A stretch of 64,000 nt of DNA. Source: Allacma fusca. Lineage: Eukaryota > Arthropoda > Collembola > Symphypleona > Sminthuridae. Location: the NCBI GenBank assembly GCA_947179485.1, contig OX359249.1, forward strand, positions 1,488,001-1,552,000, in the 5' to 3' direction. Position 1 is the first letter of the stretch; each line of letters starts with the position of its first letter. The position numbers and the translations under genes were made by a program. A model generated the notes under the pieces. The model ran no database searches, was not told the DNA's origin, and worked only from the letters and a program-made list of their open reading frames with translations. Shown piece by piece: positions 11,125 to 22,745 of this stretch.

Positions 11125-11681
11125 TAGTGCTGGAATTGTTCCGGTCCGGACCAAAAATTCTGGTCTGGTCCAAACGTTTGGACTATTTGAAATGGTATGT
11201 TCAAAATTTATGCCGGACCAATGAATCTGTTCCAAATTTTGGACAACACCATAAAGACCGTTCCTGTACCAGGACCAGAGCGGGCCCTGGTCGGGCCAAA
11301 TTACAAACTTGATTTTTGACAAGAATACCCAAAAGAATATAAAAACGTTCAATAAACGTCAATTAGGGGTGGATTTACGGAGTAGAATTTAGGGTCAGGG
11401 TAAAAAACATTAACGAAGACTGTCACATTGCATGCGAGTAAATCTATTTTGAGGCTTATAGTAAGTGTAAAAATTATTTTATTAATCCAACCCCGATTTT
11501 ATTTCAACTATATTAGTATAATAAAAAGAAATAAATGCTGATTGGTGGATATTTTCGTTCAAATATGTCGCTGTCACCAATGTTTGGTCCAAAAGGACCA
11601 GTCCGGATAGTTCTAGTCTGGTTGTGCTGGGACAGGACCAGACCAAAAATCTTGGGATAGACCGGAATATTCTCAGCACTA
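11125..11681. mobile_element. Complete hAT-type non-autonomous element, GGACCAGACC family
   Basis: The ends are TAGTGCTGGAATTGTTCCGG (11125) and, reversed, TAGTGCTGAGAATATTCCGG (ending 11681). The flanks GTTCGACA (11117-11124) and GTTCGACG (11682-11689) agree at 7 of 8 bases. The 557-bp body has no transposase. GGACCA, CTGGTCCAAA and GGACCAGACCAAAAAT words fill the first 180 and last 110 bases. The first eight end bases, TAGTGCTG, are identical to the element at 244, so one transposase could plausibly recognise both even though their inner words differ. Confidence 0.88.
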
Positions 11682-11689
11682 GTTCGACG

Positions 11690-13767
11690 TACTGAATACG
11701 GGCCGTCCTGAACAATTTACTTTTGAAAGTAAGTATTTAGCAGGCGCAGCCCAGATGATAGTCATACATTTGAAGAGCTCATGAATCCAAATTGATATTT
11801 AGCAGTCGACATTCAAAGTGATAGTAAAATATTCCAAGTGCTACTGTATTTGAGACTATCAACAGTGTCAAATGTAATATTACAAATCATAAATCCGCTT
11901 CTAGTCGTTTTGGAGAATTATCCCGTACCGTAATATTGCTGTTAATTGTTTGAACTGTAATCAGGTATATATGTACAAGTAATCTCGCTCTTAAAATATT
12001 AGAAAAATAATCTAAAATCTGTAATTTTTGTCGGCAAAAAAACAGTCTGTAATCCCTCATCACACCAGATATTTTAAATGTAATCAGCCACAATAATCCT
12101 GAGATATCATTCCGACATTTCCGGGATACCTCATTAATTGGTAGGATATGAGGAAGTGAACTGGATGTCTGGAAGCCGAGATTTGTCGAGGTTAGCATGT
12201 TGGGATAACTAATCTGGTGTGCTGGATTTCACTGATATGTATAGAGATGTAAAAAACCAAGTGACGACCTGAAACACAGCAAGGACAGAGGGAAAGTACG
12301 CACGGAATAATTTATTGAAAGTCTGAACAAATAGCTGTTAAAACGCCATTGAAATCAATTTTTAAAAAACCCCTATAAGTGCTTAAGAGGTATAGTCTTG
12401 TTTGCACCATATATAATGAAATTGGTTTGTTGAGATTACAAAATGCAAGCCGTTTAAGTATGACATTTATGCAGGAATTGCAATTATTAGTGTAGTCAGT
12501 AATTATTTTTATGAAGCTACAGCAACCGGATAATTATTTTTGAAAAGTCTAGTAATTACTGGAAACTGTGATCCGGCATAATGTTTGACTTTGGCTTCAG
12601 ATCGTTAAGCATGGTATCTTTTTCTTACCTTTGCGTAGACATTCATATGCGTACATTAAACATTTTATGATATGCTTTTTTTGACACTCCATTTTGTTCC
12701 CGACTCAAACCTCGTATGTTTAAAGGTTAGGAATGCAATTAAGTAACAGAGATGAAAATGTAGAAAGAAATTTTCACGCATAGTTACATGAAAAGATTAT
12801 TCCCTCACATGTATTTTCTAAGTCATGAAGATAACTAGGTAAAGGTCAAACTATGCTACAAAATGGTTCAAAGGTAATATGAAGTTACCATCGAACCTTC
12901 GTAGTAGTTAAAATATTATGGGGCCCTTATTGTAAGTACATGTTTAGGCATCAATGTAGATTTGAGTACTCATACATGAGTAAAATATAGTCCACCAGAT
13001 TTGTGCTGCCAAATATCGCCAACTCCAGGTCCAGACATCCCACCGATTAGTGACTGTTTTCTGGAATGTAATTATTCAAACTCAGCTTTTTAAATCTTAT
13101 CAAGTATAGTCCGTAATCCAACATTTGTTTCATGTATAGCCTGCCCACCACTGCTCCTATCAACTCTACGTTATACGCACGGTCCTCTCACACTCTCTCA
13201 CCAGTCATAACTTCCAACTCTCTATCTGCGCTCATCAATTAACTAATTGTCTGAGTGAGATCTCGTCGGAGCAACTATTTACACTAAACCACTGACAATG
13301 AGCCCAGCACCAATTGCAAAAGGTAGTTTACGCTGAAGAGTAGCGCCAGCATCAACGCTCACAAACGTCCTCCTCCAGCATTAAAAAAATCCATACCTTC
13401 CCTGTTCCCGTCCTGTCCACCAAATACTGTAAAAAATTAAATAATTAATGCTATTACATCATTGCACCTCAAAATTCAGTTATTTTTGCTCATTTATTTC
13501 CCTCCCTCCTCACACATCCTCCCTCGTCACCCCACCAATAACTAGTTCTTACTTTGAGTCAGTCCCATTCCAGCATCCGCCCCTTCCTCACTTCCACCAC
13601 AATCGTGACAGTCCACGTGTGGAAAGCCAGTCCTTAAAATCTTCGTATGTATAGAGGAGCTACATGGGCTGGTAGTACTGGAGTGAATTATAATAGTGAG
13701 AAATATCAGGTCCTCTGTGTTCATTTTGTTATTGTTATTGTCGTGACGACTTGTGGATACGGATTTT
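11690..13767. other. AT-rich spacer, probable 5' flank of the exon at 13768
   Basis: No reading frame or repeat family is convincing in 11690-13100. From about 13130 to 13660 the sequence becomes richer in C and in TCTC/CTCC runs, as often seen in promoter or 5' untranslated DNA. TCAGTC at 13559, about 200 bases before the ATG, matches the arthropod initiator pattern TCAGT(T/C), but such a short match is weak. No TATA box stands out. Confidence 0.35.
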
Positions 13768-14034
13768 ATGGGAAAGCTGGCGTCTCCTCAACGGGAAGGG
13801 ATTTCAGTTGTAACTCAATCTGTCCTTACAAGTCCGCCAGTGGTCCTGACTGCCAGTCAAGATCCCATTGAATACAATTCCTTTGACCCCGGTGAACCCC
13901 AACGGTGGACCTCAACGGCCACCCTGAAGATGGGCAATTCTTGCTCTTACAACCTCAAGCATTTCCCGCAACACCATCACCAGCACAATAATACCCAGTC
14001 CGTATCAAACACTCCTGCGTCGCCTTCCTCAAAG
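13768..14034 (+). CDS. First coding exon, His/Ser/Pro-rich N-terminus, protein family unknown
   Basis: ATG at 13768 opens 89 codons ending TCAAAG|GTAAGA, a near-ideal donor, in phase 0. An in-frame stop at 13744-13746 and no AG acceptor in between make this a first coding exon rather than an internal one. Base composition and codon use are more balanced than the surrounding AT-rich DNA. The product starts MGKLASPQREG, has a Pro/Thr/Ser middle (VLTSPPVVLTASQDP), and ends with a His-rich patch (HFPQHHHQHNN) and SVSNTPASPSSK. A second in-frame ATG at 13930 would give MGNSCSYNLK. Both starts fit the N-myristoylation pattern M-G-x-x-x-S, the second with an adjacent Cys that could be palmitoylated; this is inference. 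No known domain is recognised. Confidence 0.72.
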
Positions 14035-17000
14035 GTAAGAAACATTCCTCCAGCATTCAGAAGAGCCTCCCACAATAAAACGTTACAAAATAACATCTCC
14101 AATCCCAAGCTAACTCTTGTCATATGCGATTATATTCAATATATAAAATAGTTCTCATAGGCCAGGTTCGTTTACAATAGGTCAGGTTAGCTTGCAGATA
14201 GAGTTGGTAAAGTAACATGAGCAACAGCGCAATATTTGGAAGCTTACGCAAGATTTGATGGAGCGCTTTTATGAGTCTTATTGTTAGATTATATAAATTT
14301 TGTTAGCTGAGCGAAACGACTCCGGTGTAATTGCTCTGCAATTCTTTTCTGTGGGAACTCCAGAATGTTATTCGCGTCATTTGTTTATGGAGTAGCTACA
14401 GTGTTTCCAGTTTAGAATTGCACATTTGAGGGACGGCCGGATTATAACCGTATAATACTTCCTGGCCACAATCCAACAAGTGTAATCAGTAATTAACGAA
14501 TGATTCACCAAACAGAGCCCAGGATTGAATCCTCTAAATTGAATGTGAAAAATGCTCGTCTTGATGACCAGCCCTTGTGTTTTTGTCTATGCGTGGTCAC
14601 GATTACCTACATCATTACTTAACCGCAGTAGGTCAATAGTCCTGAACGCTATCAGACGTTGGTGAAGGAGCAGCACCTCTGCCCTCTAAAACGTGTTATT
14701 ACTTGTTATGGGAAAGCAAGTGAACAATCACCATTCCTGGATTATCATAATAATAATTATTATAGAAGAGTGTATTAATTCTCAGCGAATAAATAAATGC
14801 ACAATTTAGTGTACTTTGAATAATTCCAATTATGTAGCAAAAGGTATAATTACACTTTGTGGATAATGTGTACTTCATACAATGATTTCAGTGATATAAA
14901 GATTACACAATTTATTACAGAGCCTGATAAACTTTGGAATTTTGACAAGGCTATGGGGAATTGAGGGAAAACTAATGATGCACTCACATTTGACGTGTGT
15001 GTGGCGGGAGGGAATGTTGATTTGTGGCAATGCAATGGACAGATGAGATGGAAGGAGATGGATAAGAGATTTTACGATTTTTGCCTGGAGTATCTCCTCA
15101 GCATAGTTCTCTACTGTAATGTAGTAAATACATGGTTGAGTGAGAAAAAGTTGGCCACCAATGGTAAAGGTCAGTGGGGAAAAATTTAAATTAATGTTCT
15201 ACAATATCTCTGTGTGGGATATATGGCGATTGGCGGAGTTGAGCAAACACTAAATAAAAGATGTAACCAAGGAGGGAAGGCATACTCCAATCCTTACAGC
15301 ACAGTTCAAATGAGCCAGCTCATAGAGATATTCTGTGAGCAATATCTGCAAAACATAGCCCATTAAACTGACGAGCGTGACGTAAAGGGCAGTGCTGCAT
15401 ACTATAGAGCAAGACATATTATGTAAGTACCTATACTTGCAGGAATCCTCTTTCCAAATTCTTTTGCCATTCATTAACATTTTAATGCGAAATATTTAAT
15501 GGTCATAAATATTACTCCAAGTTAGCATAATTTAGTACTTTAAGGAACAAGTCTGGGGCCAAGTGAGATCACGAAAACATCCTCACTTAAGCATTTCACT
15601 TGCATTTTTACCTATAACAGTTCTCTTAATGTTGTTCATTGCTCCCATATTCCCCGTACCTTACTTTTATATCACTTGTCAGGCTTTAAATGCGTAAAAA
15701 CAGCATTGTCTTATAAAACGCACCCACTTTATAAGAGCGTCCCTATAAAATGAGCAAAATATATGACTCTAACAAACATTCCGATAAATGGTAATGTGTA
15801 AGGATATCTGCACTCCTGTAAGAGACAGTGGTTATACCGAGTATCTTATATGGAGAATACACTGTACTATAATATATAATAGTACTTATTTAAATAAATA
15901 CTTACACTTATTGTCAGTGTTCCTTTGTTTACTGTAGCTCCGCCACGTCCACTTGATTATTCTTTACATTGTGAGTACCTTTCTATCGGTGAACCACTCG
16001 GAGTGTATTGTATTATGGAAAACTTGTGCCGAATTAACAAACACTTGTTATTGCTTCATTCCGCATTCTTAAACATGCCCTGTGACGGGGTATTCCACGA
16101 GTAACACCTTGGACCGCATTTATAATACACTGAAATATAGGATTGACATTAGTGGCCGTCTTTACAGTCCCACCGCTAAAAGTAGGTACATACTTAAACC
16201 TTCATCATTTTTCCAGGATTCTATATGTTTGTAGCTTCGGAAGTAGTAGTCATTTACACTCACCTCACAAGCTCATAACATGTTGCTATTAATAAGGACT
16301 TGATTGGGGCTTCGGTACTCATGAAGGTGCTCCGAAGATGTACTTCTTAAAACAGGAATTTTATTTACACAATTATATTTACTAGCAACCAAGCCAGCCC
16401 CCATAAGCTTAACCTATTGAAATTATTTATAACGGCCGTATCTTGCAAAAAAATAAATAAAGGTAAAAACAAAATAAAGGTACTTTGAACTCTGACCTTA
16501 ATTGTACTCAGAAGCAACAAACAATACTGTCACAACCAGTTTTTTTTGGTAGGAGTGCTGAACAAACAGAAATGTAAAACCATTTTGTCAGGGGCATTAA
16601 ATTTGTAATTTCAAACAAATGCAGCTAAATTACAGTATATTGAAATTAGTTATATTATATATATAATATTTGAAATTGTTAACGAAGGCTTAACTGAACG
16701 GTAATGTAACTGAAACATTTGCAATGAACTCTCCTATTGTAACTACATCCCATAACATACATTTCTTGTGTGGGTACAAAGGAGGTGTCGTTGCTGATAG
16801 GGCATTTGACATCTCGGGAGAATCTCATTATACGTAGAAACGATTAAAGCCACTTGTAATGCTGCAACAAATTATTTTGTTACTTACAATCATTAAAATT
16901 ACTGATACATATAATGACTACCACACCGTTCGTGTAAGTAAGTTAATGTAGCATTAGTTACGGAATCCGATTTTGCATAATGTCCCAGTTTGAAGTCCGT

Positions 17001-18057
17001 GACAATATTATTTTGCATTACTCAATGTTCAGTATACGGATACTAAGAGAAAACTGATTGTGAGGGTGTAACCTTGTGTGTTGATTTTGAGTACAATCTA
17101 AATTTAGGTCATATATCCAAGCATCTTTATTCTGTTCTTCACTTTATTTTATTTTAAACTTTGAACCCACTATGCTTGTATTTTTGATTCAAGGTTTGGG
17201 TTTGGTATTGCGTAGTACTTTATAATTTCCTCTTACCTCTCTGAAATGTCTTCATCCGATAATAAAATTATGTCATATTAATGGAAACGATAATTCAGTT
17301 CCAGTTTGGTAATTGGATAAGTTATGGGTTTGCAAGTTTTTATAAACATTAGCAGGGGCAAAACAACAGGCCTTGTGGGTGGGACATTGTCCCCCTACAT
17401 TTTTACCAGGGAGGAACGTCCTTATTTGTATATGCACTAAATTACTTTTATAATATATGTTGTAGTTTGTAGAACGCAACGTTCTGTTCAGAAAACTATT
17501 GGATTAGTCCTTGCCTTATGAATTAAGGGCACAATCGGATAAAATATAAATTAAGCTTTGTGAGAGAAAATGACAAAGATTCAGAGGATGAGATTATGAT
17601 CTCTCCCAGTTTTATCGTGGAAGATCTGACCATTTTAAAATCAAATTTAAAATGCTATTTCGTTGTAAATGGTATGGGAAATATTCCACAATTTTTCAGA
17701 TAATCCACAAACTTGTGTCGCAAACTCTGACACTTAAAGCCTTAAACTCACGCGCAGTGGGCTTTTTCTACACAAGTCGATGTGTAAAACAGGAACATTT
17801 TCGTTTAAATCAACGTGGAATTTTCTCCCTACACGAGCATACGAAAGAATGAAACATTCTGAATTTCAAATGTCCAAACTAAGCACAGCTATTTTTAATG
17901 ATTTTGACCGTGATCGTGTCTAAGTCGAGAAAACAAATTTTAGAAAATCTGTAGTAGTTGCTAAAAAAGTGGGCGTGGTCAAATATATGCATACGTCAAA
18001 GACATTTTGCCCTTACAAAGGCCATAATGAAGGGGACACTCTGGCCATGTTCATATA
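14035..18057. other. Probable intron sequence, no genes recognised
   Basis: This follows the donor at 14034. It is AT-rich, with short TAATAATTATTA tracts (14750, 16660). Near 15690-15870 there are ATAAAACGC, TTATAAGAGCGTCCCTATAA and CAGTGGTTATACCGAGTA strings resembling the ends of small pogo/Tigger-like elements, but they are not delimitable. No coding frame was convincing. Confidence 0.45.
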
Positions 18058-18342
18058 TCGTCGGCTAAACTTCCTAACCGGCTAAAATAAAAAATGCTTA
18101 GAACGCAGACCGGCTATTTAGCGCTGTCGCTCAAAACTCAAACCAGCCATAATTCCCCCGTTTCCCTCAACTCGACCACACCTTCCGCTCCCCTTACACT
18201 AATTCCCATACTACCCATCTACTAATAATAACCCCATTATTTCCCCTCCACTTCCTCTACACTCCCCCTTCACTTCCCCTTCAAATACATTAGCCCTCCA
18301 CTTCCTCTACACTCCCTCCCCACTTCCCCTTCAAATACATAA

Positions 18343-18615
18343 CCCCTCCACTTCACCTCCACTTCCCCTTCAAATACATAACCCCTCCACTTCACCTCCA
18401 CTTCCCCTTCAAATACATAACCCCTCCACTTCACCTCCACTTACCCTTCAAATACATAACCCCTCCACTTCACCTCCACTTCCCCTTCAAATACATAACC
18501 CCTCCACTTCACCTCCACTTCCCCTTCAAATACATAACCCCTCCACTTCACCTCCACTTCCCCTTCAAATACATAACCCCTCCACTTCACCTCCACTTCC
18601 CCTTCAAATGCATAA
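18343..18615 (+). repeat. 39-bp pyrimidine-rich minisatellite, about 7 copies
   Basis: Units start at 18343, 18382, 18421, 18460, 18499, 18538 and 18577, almost without change. Each contains CCCCTCCACTTCACCTCCAC followed by TTCCCCTTCAAATACATAA. Near-identity implies recent unequal exchange or slippage. It lies inside the left arm of the foldback element. Confidence 0.92.
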
Positions 18616-18699
18616 CCCCTCCAATCTCTGTCTCTACCTCCACTCCTTTGAGTGAAGTGGAAGTGGAGGGGTAATGTAATTGAAATGGAAGTGGATCAT

Positions 18700-18895
18700 A
18701 TATCAGGGAAGTGCGTAAGTGGAGGGGAAGTGGACGGGAAGTGGACGGGAAGTGGACGGGAAGTGGACGGCAAGTGGACGGGAAGTGGAGAGAAGTTGGG
18801 ATGGAAGTGAAGGGGCAGTGGAGGGAAGTGGAGGGCAGTGGAGGGAAGTTAAGGGCAGTGGTTTCAAAGTGGACTGGAAGTGGAGGGGAATTGTG
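18700..18895 (+). repeat. Purine-rich tandem repeat, unit near GAAGTGGACGG
   Basis: An 11-base unit is repeated cleanly from about 18727 to 18785 (GGAAGTGGACG), then decays into GGAAGTGGAGGGCAGTGGAG variants. It is the complement in type of the left-arm minisatellite, although its unit length differs (11 versus 39 bases), so the arms have evolved separately. Confidence 0.85.
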
Positions 18896-19234
18896 GGATA
18901 TACTGCAAAGAGGAATTATGGCCGGGTTTCACTTTAGAGTTTCCAGCGGGAGCGCTATAGCCGGTTTTCATTTTAGGCATTTTAAATTATAGCCAGTAAG
19001 GAAGTTTAGCCGACGATATGCATACACGTGCATGCACATATTTTTTTCTTTTGTTGAAAATGTTTTCACCTACAAAATATTCAGTTTTCAAATGAAATAT
19101 TTTTGTTGTAGAAAAGTTCCAGGTCCAGTACGATTTACAAAAATATTTAAAGTCTTACAGGACATAATCTTAGTTCTGACATAACACGTGAGCTATCTTT
19201 CAGCCCTAAGATATTTCTTGATATTAATACTGAA

Positions 19235-19398
19235 TAGTAAGGCACATTTTCGAAGTATTTTACTCGGTATTTTGTAATTCGAATTTTATTTTATTTGCTT
19301 TGGAAAATGTATTTCGCATGGTATTTTGACTCTTTAGGGGAAGGTTTTTTTTTGTATTTTGACGACACGGACAAAGTATTTTGCATAGCTCTGCCTTT
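19235..19398. mobile_element. Possible hAT relic with GTATTTTG words
   Basis: GTATTTTG or a close variant recurs five times, and the tract ends in TTGCATAGCTCTG, which reversed (CAGAGCTATGCAAAATAC) looks like a hAT end followed by its own word. No left partner or duplication was identified. Confidence 0.35.
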
Positions 19399-19454
19399 GG
19401 TATGCAACTTGTTCTACATCAATAGGAACCTCTACCCGTTTGGAGACTGATAGG

Positions 19455-19584
19455 ATAGCGTTATCAAAATAGGAACGCTTTTATCGTTTGTTTGCGTTTA
19501 ACCAAAATATTTTCTTTCGATTTTCGGTTTCGTTAAAAAACTGTTAAGCAATATTTTTGGTAATAACGTATTTTAATAACGCTG
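19455..19584. mobile_element. Short inverted-repeat element (about 130 bp)
   Basis: TAGCGTTATCAAAATA at 19455-19470 faces CAGCGTTATTAAAATA (reversed, 19569-19584): 14 of 16 bases match. No flanking duplication is visible, so it is a small decayed MITE or a chance inverted repeat with AACGCT/AGCGTT ends. Confidence 0.45.
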
Positions 19585-19689
19585 TTTGAAAACGTTTTCC
19601 ATGTCTGCTACTATTCAGACATCTACTACATAAATATTGCAACCAAGTATCAAGAAGTATCTGGCCATCCAAAATCCAAAGGCGATTCA

Positions 19690-20036
19690 AGACAAGGATA
19701 TTTGGGAGGTGGTTACTGGGATATTTTGCTGGTACATTCCTGATTGGTCGATGTATGGGTGGTGGCTATTATCTATGTCGTAGATATTTCAGTTGTAGTT
19801 ATTTGGGTGGCAGATATTTGAGTGTTAGATATTTGCGTGGTAGGTATCAGTGCGAGTCACCTGCGTGGTAGATATTTGGATGTCATGTACTTGAATGGTG
19901 GAAGCCTAGGGGTACCTATTTGGATGTTAGACATTTTGGAGATGTATGTCTACGTGGAATATATTTGGTTGCAGATATTGGGTGATAGATATTTGATTGT
20001 AGATATCTGGGTGATAATTATTTGGGTGGTAGATTT
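19690..20036 (+). repeat. Degenerate minisatellite, unit near GGGTGGTAGATATTT
   Basis: About twenty imperfect copies of a 14-18 base unit (GTAGATATTTGGGTG and variants) run together. The open frame across 19822-20142 arises from the repeat and is not a gene. Confidence 0.75.
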
Positions 20037-20249
20037 TATTTTAATTCTGCAAGAACCTGAACTTCAACGATCTAGTACTATAAATGATTTTTTACGCCCG
20101 AAAAATGACTGTTCCTCTTTTAATGAATATTTTTTCTTTTAACAAATGTTGTTCCAAATTCTACTTAAATTGTACCTCCTTGAAACAATTTTGGGGGACA
20201 ATTTTGGAAAAAACATGAGCATTTTAAAGCATTAATAAATAATAATCGA

Positions 20250-20430
20250 TGTCGGACTCCGACCGGGTTCGGGCTGTAAATAAATAACGGGACTGGGCTG
20301 AGGTCATGTTTGGGCTTTAATCTACTTATCTCACCGCGTTCGGACGGGCCACCAATTTCGGTTAATACTTTAAAACAGCCGGGCCAATGATGACAAATCG
20401 CGCAGGTGTTTTTATGGCAGAACGATCTCC
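20250..20430. other. GC-rich patch of unknown origin
   Basis: CGACCGGGTTCGGGCTG, CGGGACTGGGCTGAGG and CGTTCGGACGGGCC stand out against the AT-rich surroundings. They resemble the words of the element at 4430-5303, so this may be a fragment of a related hAT copy, but no ends are visible. Confidence 0.3.
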
Positions 20431-20782
20431 TGTACATAATTTAGTTAGAACAGTCTAAGAACATCTAACTAACTGGCAGAGCATTGACAGTGCAGACATT
20501 TATTCACTAAAGCACTTAATTGTAACATTGGTTAAATAATGATTGTACATGGTTGAGATGATTTTAGTTAGTAGGGTTTTTTACAGGAAATTTTGGGGGA
20601 GTGTTTAACAGAACAGGCTTTGTATCTATTTGAGTGTCATTTCACTGGCTTAGTTTTTTGCCCATTAAATATACGCTCTTAAAGACTTTTTGAGCAAAAT
20701 TTTGGGACAAAACTGCAATATGAAGTGCTGTAATTTTTGATTTTCAAATTCCATGAACAAGCAATTATAACATATGCGTAGC

Positions 20783-21614
20783 CAGGGTTGCACAAATGAA
20801 AATGCCTTGGGTTTTATGCCTGCCCACGCCCACCTGAAAATGCCGAAAATGCCTTGAAAATGCCATGCTTTGAAAATTCCCGGCATTTTGGGAAGGCATA
20901 TTCAGCAGTTTGGCAGAAACATATACACTATGACCATTATTGATCCTCCAGCGTAGACACGGGAATCTTTTAATGACATATTCAAGCCCATCCAATCTGA
21001 AGAAAGTTTTAATATTGATTTTCTAAAAAATCGACTTATCCTAATTCATTAGTTCATCATGGTTAGTGGTTTAAAAAATGGATTAAGAAAGGATTTTTTA
21101 AAAACCTTAAAAATTTTGTAACATTAATTTTCTTTAAAGAGTTGCAAACACTCAACTAATGAATTTTGGATTTTATAACTTTGTTAGTTAAGATTTTGCG
21201 GTTATAAAATATTTCAAAACTACTTGGAGCTTGTATAGGGAATTTTTATTCCCCCTAGTAAAACACTGTAAGTTCTAGTTCTAAATTTTACAAGGCAAAC
21301 ATTTACAATAATTTACAATGTTTGTTGATGAGTTTTGAAACTCATTAACAATGGATTTCTTGTCAGTTTTAAATATTTTTGTGCTGAATTTCGTATTTAC
21401 GATTTCGTATTTAAACATACTGCTTTGTGACTTAGTATGTAAAATTAGTAGATTGCTTAAGGTCATATCGAAAAAATCAGGGAGAAAATGGCCAAAATGT
21501 CTGCCCTAGGCTGAATATGTCCAAAGTGCCCAAAGTGCCCAAAATGCCATAAAATTACAATAGGGGCAGGCATAATGCCGAAAATGCCATGGCGTTTTCA
21601 GTTGTGCAACCCTG
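20783..21614. mobile_element. Complete hAT-type non-autonomous element, GAAAATGCC family
   Basis: The left end CAGGGTTGCACAAATGAAAA and the reversed right end CAGGGTTGCACAACTGAAAA differ at one base in 20. The flanks TGCGTAGC (20775-20782) and TGCGTAGT (21615-21622) agree at 7 of 8. The 832-bp body lacks a transposase. GAAAATGCC and CCAAAATGCC words lie inside both ends (20808-20905 and 21487-21597) in the same orientation. It is the best copy of the family that includes 6456-7289 and 9400-10043, and shares with 6456-7289 an internal CCTCCAGCGTA. Confidence 0.88.
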
Positions 21615-22338
21615 TGCGTAGTAAGGTTTTAAACATAATGATTGATCATACATACTTTTTGCCAGTTGTGTAGTCACAAACATTGTACCCTGGCCCTCAG
21701 TCAAAACTGAAAATCTGAAACCAGTTTGATGTGGGAATCGAAAAAATCCTCAAAAATTCTAACTTTGCTTCACATTCGCGTTCTCCCTGGCTCCAAAATT
21801 TACCCGGCGGTGAATGACGTAAGGCTTAGAAAGTTTTCTGAAACTATAGGAATGGATTATTTTTTGGGTCATTGCAAATTAAAAATAAGTTTCTAGTAGT
21901 AATTACTATGTAATTTGTTCAAAGAAATGTATTAATGTAAAATGTAAGGTGAGCTTAAATGTTGAAGACCAAATCAAAATTTACAATACCGGGACTGCAT
22001 TAATAAATCTTTGTGAAAATGGATTGCGACAAGAAGGTGCTATCATTTCAACAACGCTGCGAAACCAAACCAAAAACTCGTGTGCACGAGAGTATACTTT
22101 TTTAAACATTATTTTTAAACAAAATTTTGACTTGTTTGTATTTGCCAATCAGTGACTTTAATTTTCCCATAATGTATTAAAATATTCAAATCCTACAGTC
22201 ACTGTACCTGCAGTCACAGGGAATAAAAATCGTCGCTTGATTTATGGCACCCCTAACAGGAAACAACTGCGAAGGGACAGCGATGTGTAACTTCAAAAGG
22301 ATTTGTCTGATTAAATGCATCCATGAATTATTCCAAGG

Positions 22339-22745
22339 TTTATTACTGGATACTATGTGTGCCAAGTTTGAACAAAATCGAATAACGAGGATTATGTTGT
22401 AATAATAAATTATAGTCCTTGGTCATGAATAGTAAGAAAATTGTATCAGTGGTAGCTGCTTTTACAAAATTCCCGGGTAACTCCTTCACGGTTGAGTGTG
22501 AGGTTTGACTGATTGATTTCGTCCACAAATTCATCCCAGCTTTATGCCTGGACACTGTGTACCAAATTTCAATAAAATCTAATAACGAATTCTTGACTTA
22601 TCGTAGTGCTGTCCGTGAAAACCCGGGTAAATCCGATGCAGTAGAACCGATTGAGCTCATCAACAAACTCACTGAAGCTTTTTAAACCTGGAGTCTTTAT
22701 ATGTGTACTAAGTTTCAACAAAATCTAATCATGGGGTCTTGAGTT
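22339..22745 (+). repeat. Three diverged tandem units with AA.TTTCAA.AAAATCTAAT core
   Basis: The block CCTGGA.AC...GTGTACCAA.TTTCAA.AAAATCTAAT recurs near 22345, 22545 and 22686. The last two units are followed by CTTGA(C/G)TTATCGTG. Periods are about 200 and 143 bases. Comparable repeats with a CCGTG...GACGTTCGGAC tail (here near 23045) occur in many invertebrate genomes; the mechanism is unknown to me. Confidence 0.6.

Larger units (their letters stand above)
18058..19018. mobile_element. Foldback element with about 110-bp inverted ends and minisatellite arms
   Basis: The left end starts TCGTCGGCTAAACTTCC (18058), and the right end read in reverse starts with the same 17 bases (19018). 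The similarity continues for about 110 bases on each side, through blocks such as CCGGCTAT.TAGCGCT and GGCCATAATTCC. A TA flanks each end, compatible with a 2-bp target duplication. The interior is entirely strand-biased: a C+T-rich left arm (about 18170-18640) and a G+A-rich right arm (about 18650-18895). The arms are complementary in sense (CCACTTCC against GGAAGTGG), so the whole unit could fold into one hairpin. No protein is encoded; the two frames of 72 and 93 codons in the right arm are products of the repeat. Confidence 0.8.

Noticed and set aside
18711..18992. Two overlapping Gly/Ser/Trp-rich frames
   Set aside because: Translation of the GAAGTGGACGG repeat; repetitive peptide with no independent support.
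19822..20142. Open frame of 106 codons
   Set aside because: It lies within a minisatellite and its length follows from the repeat unit having no stop in that frame.
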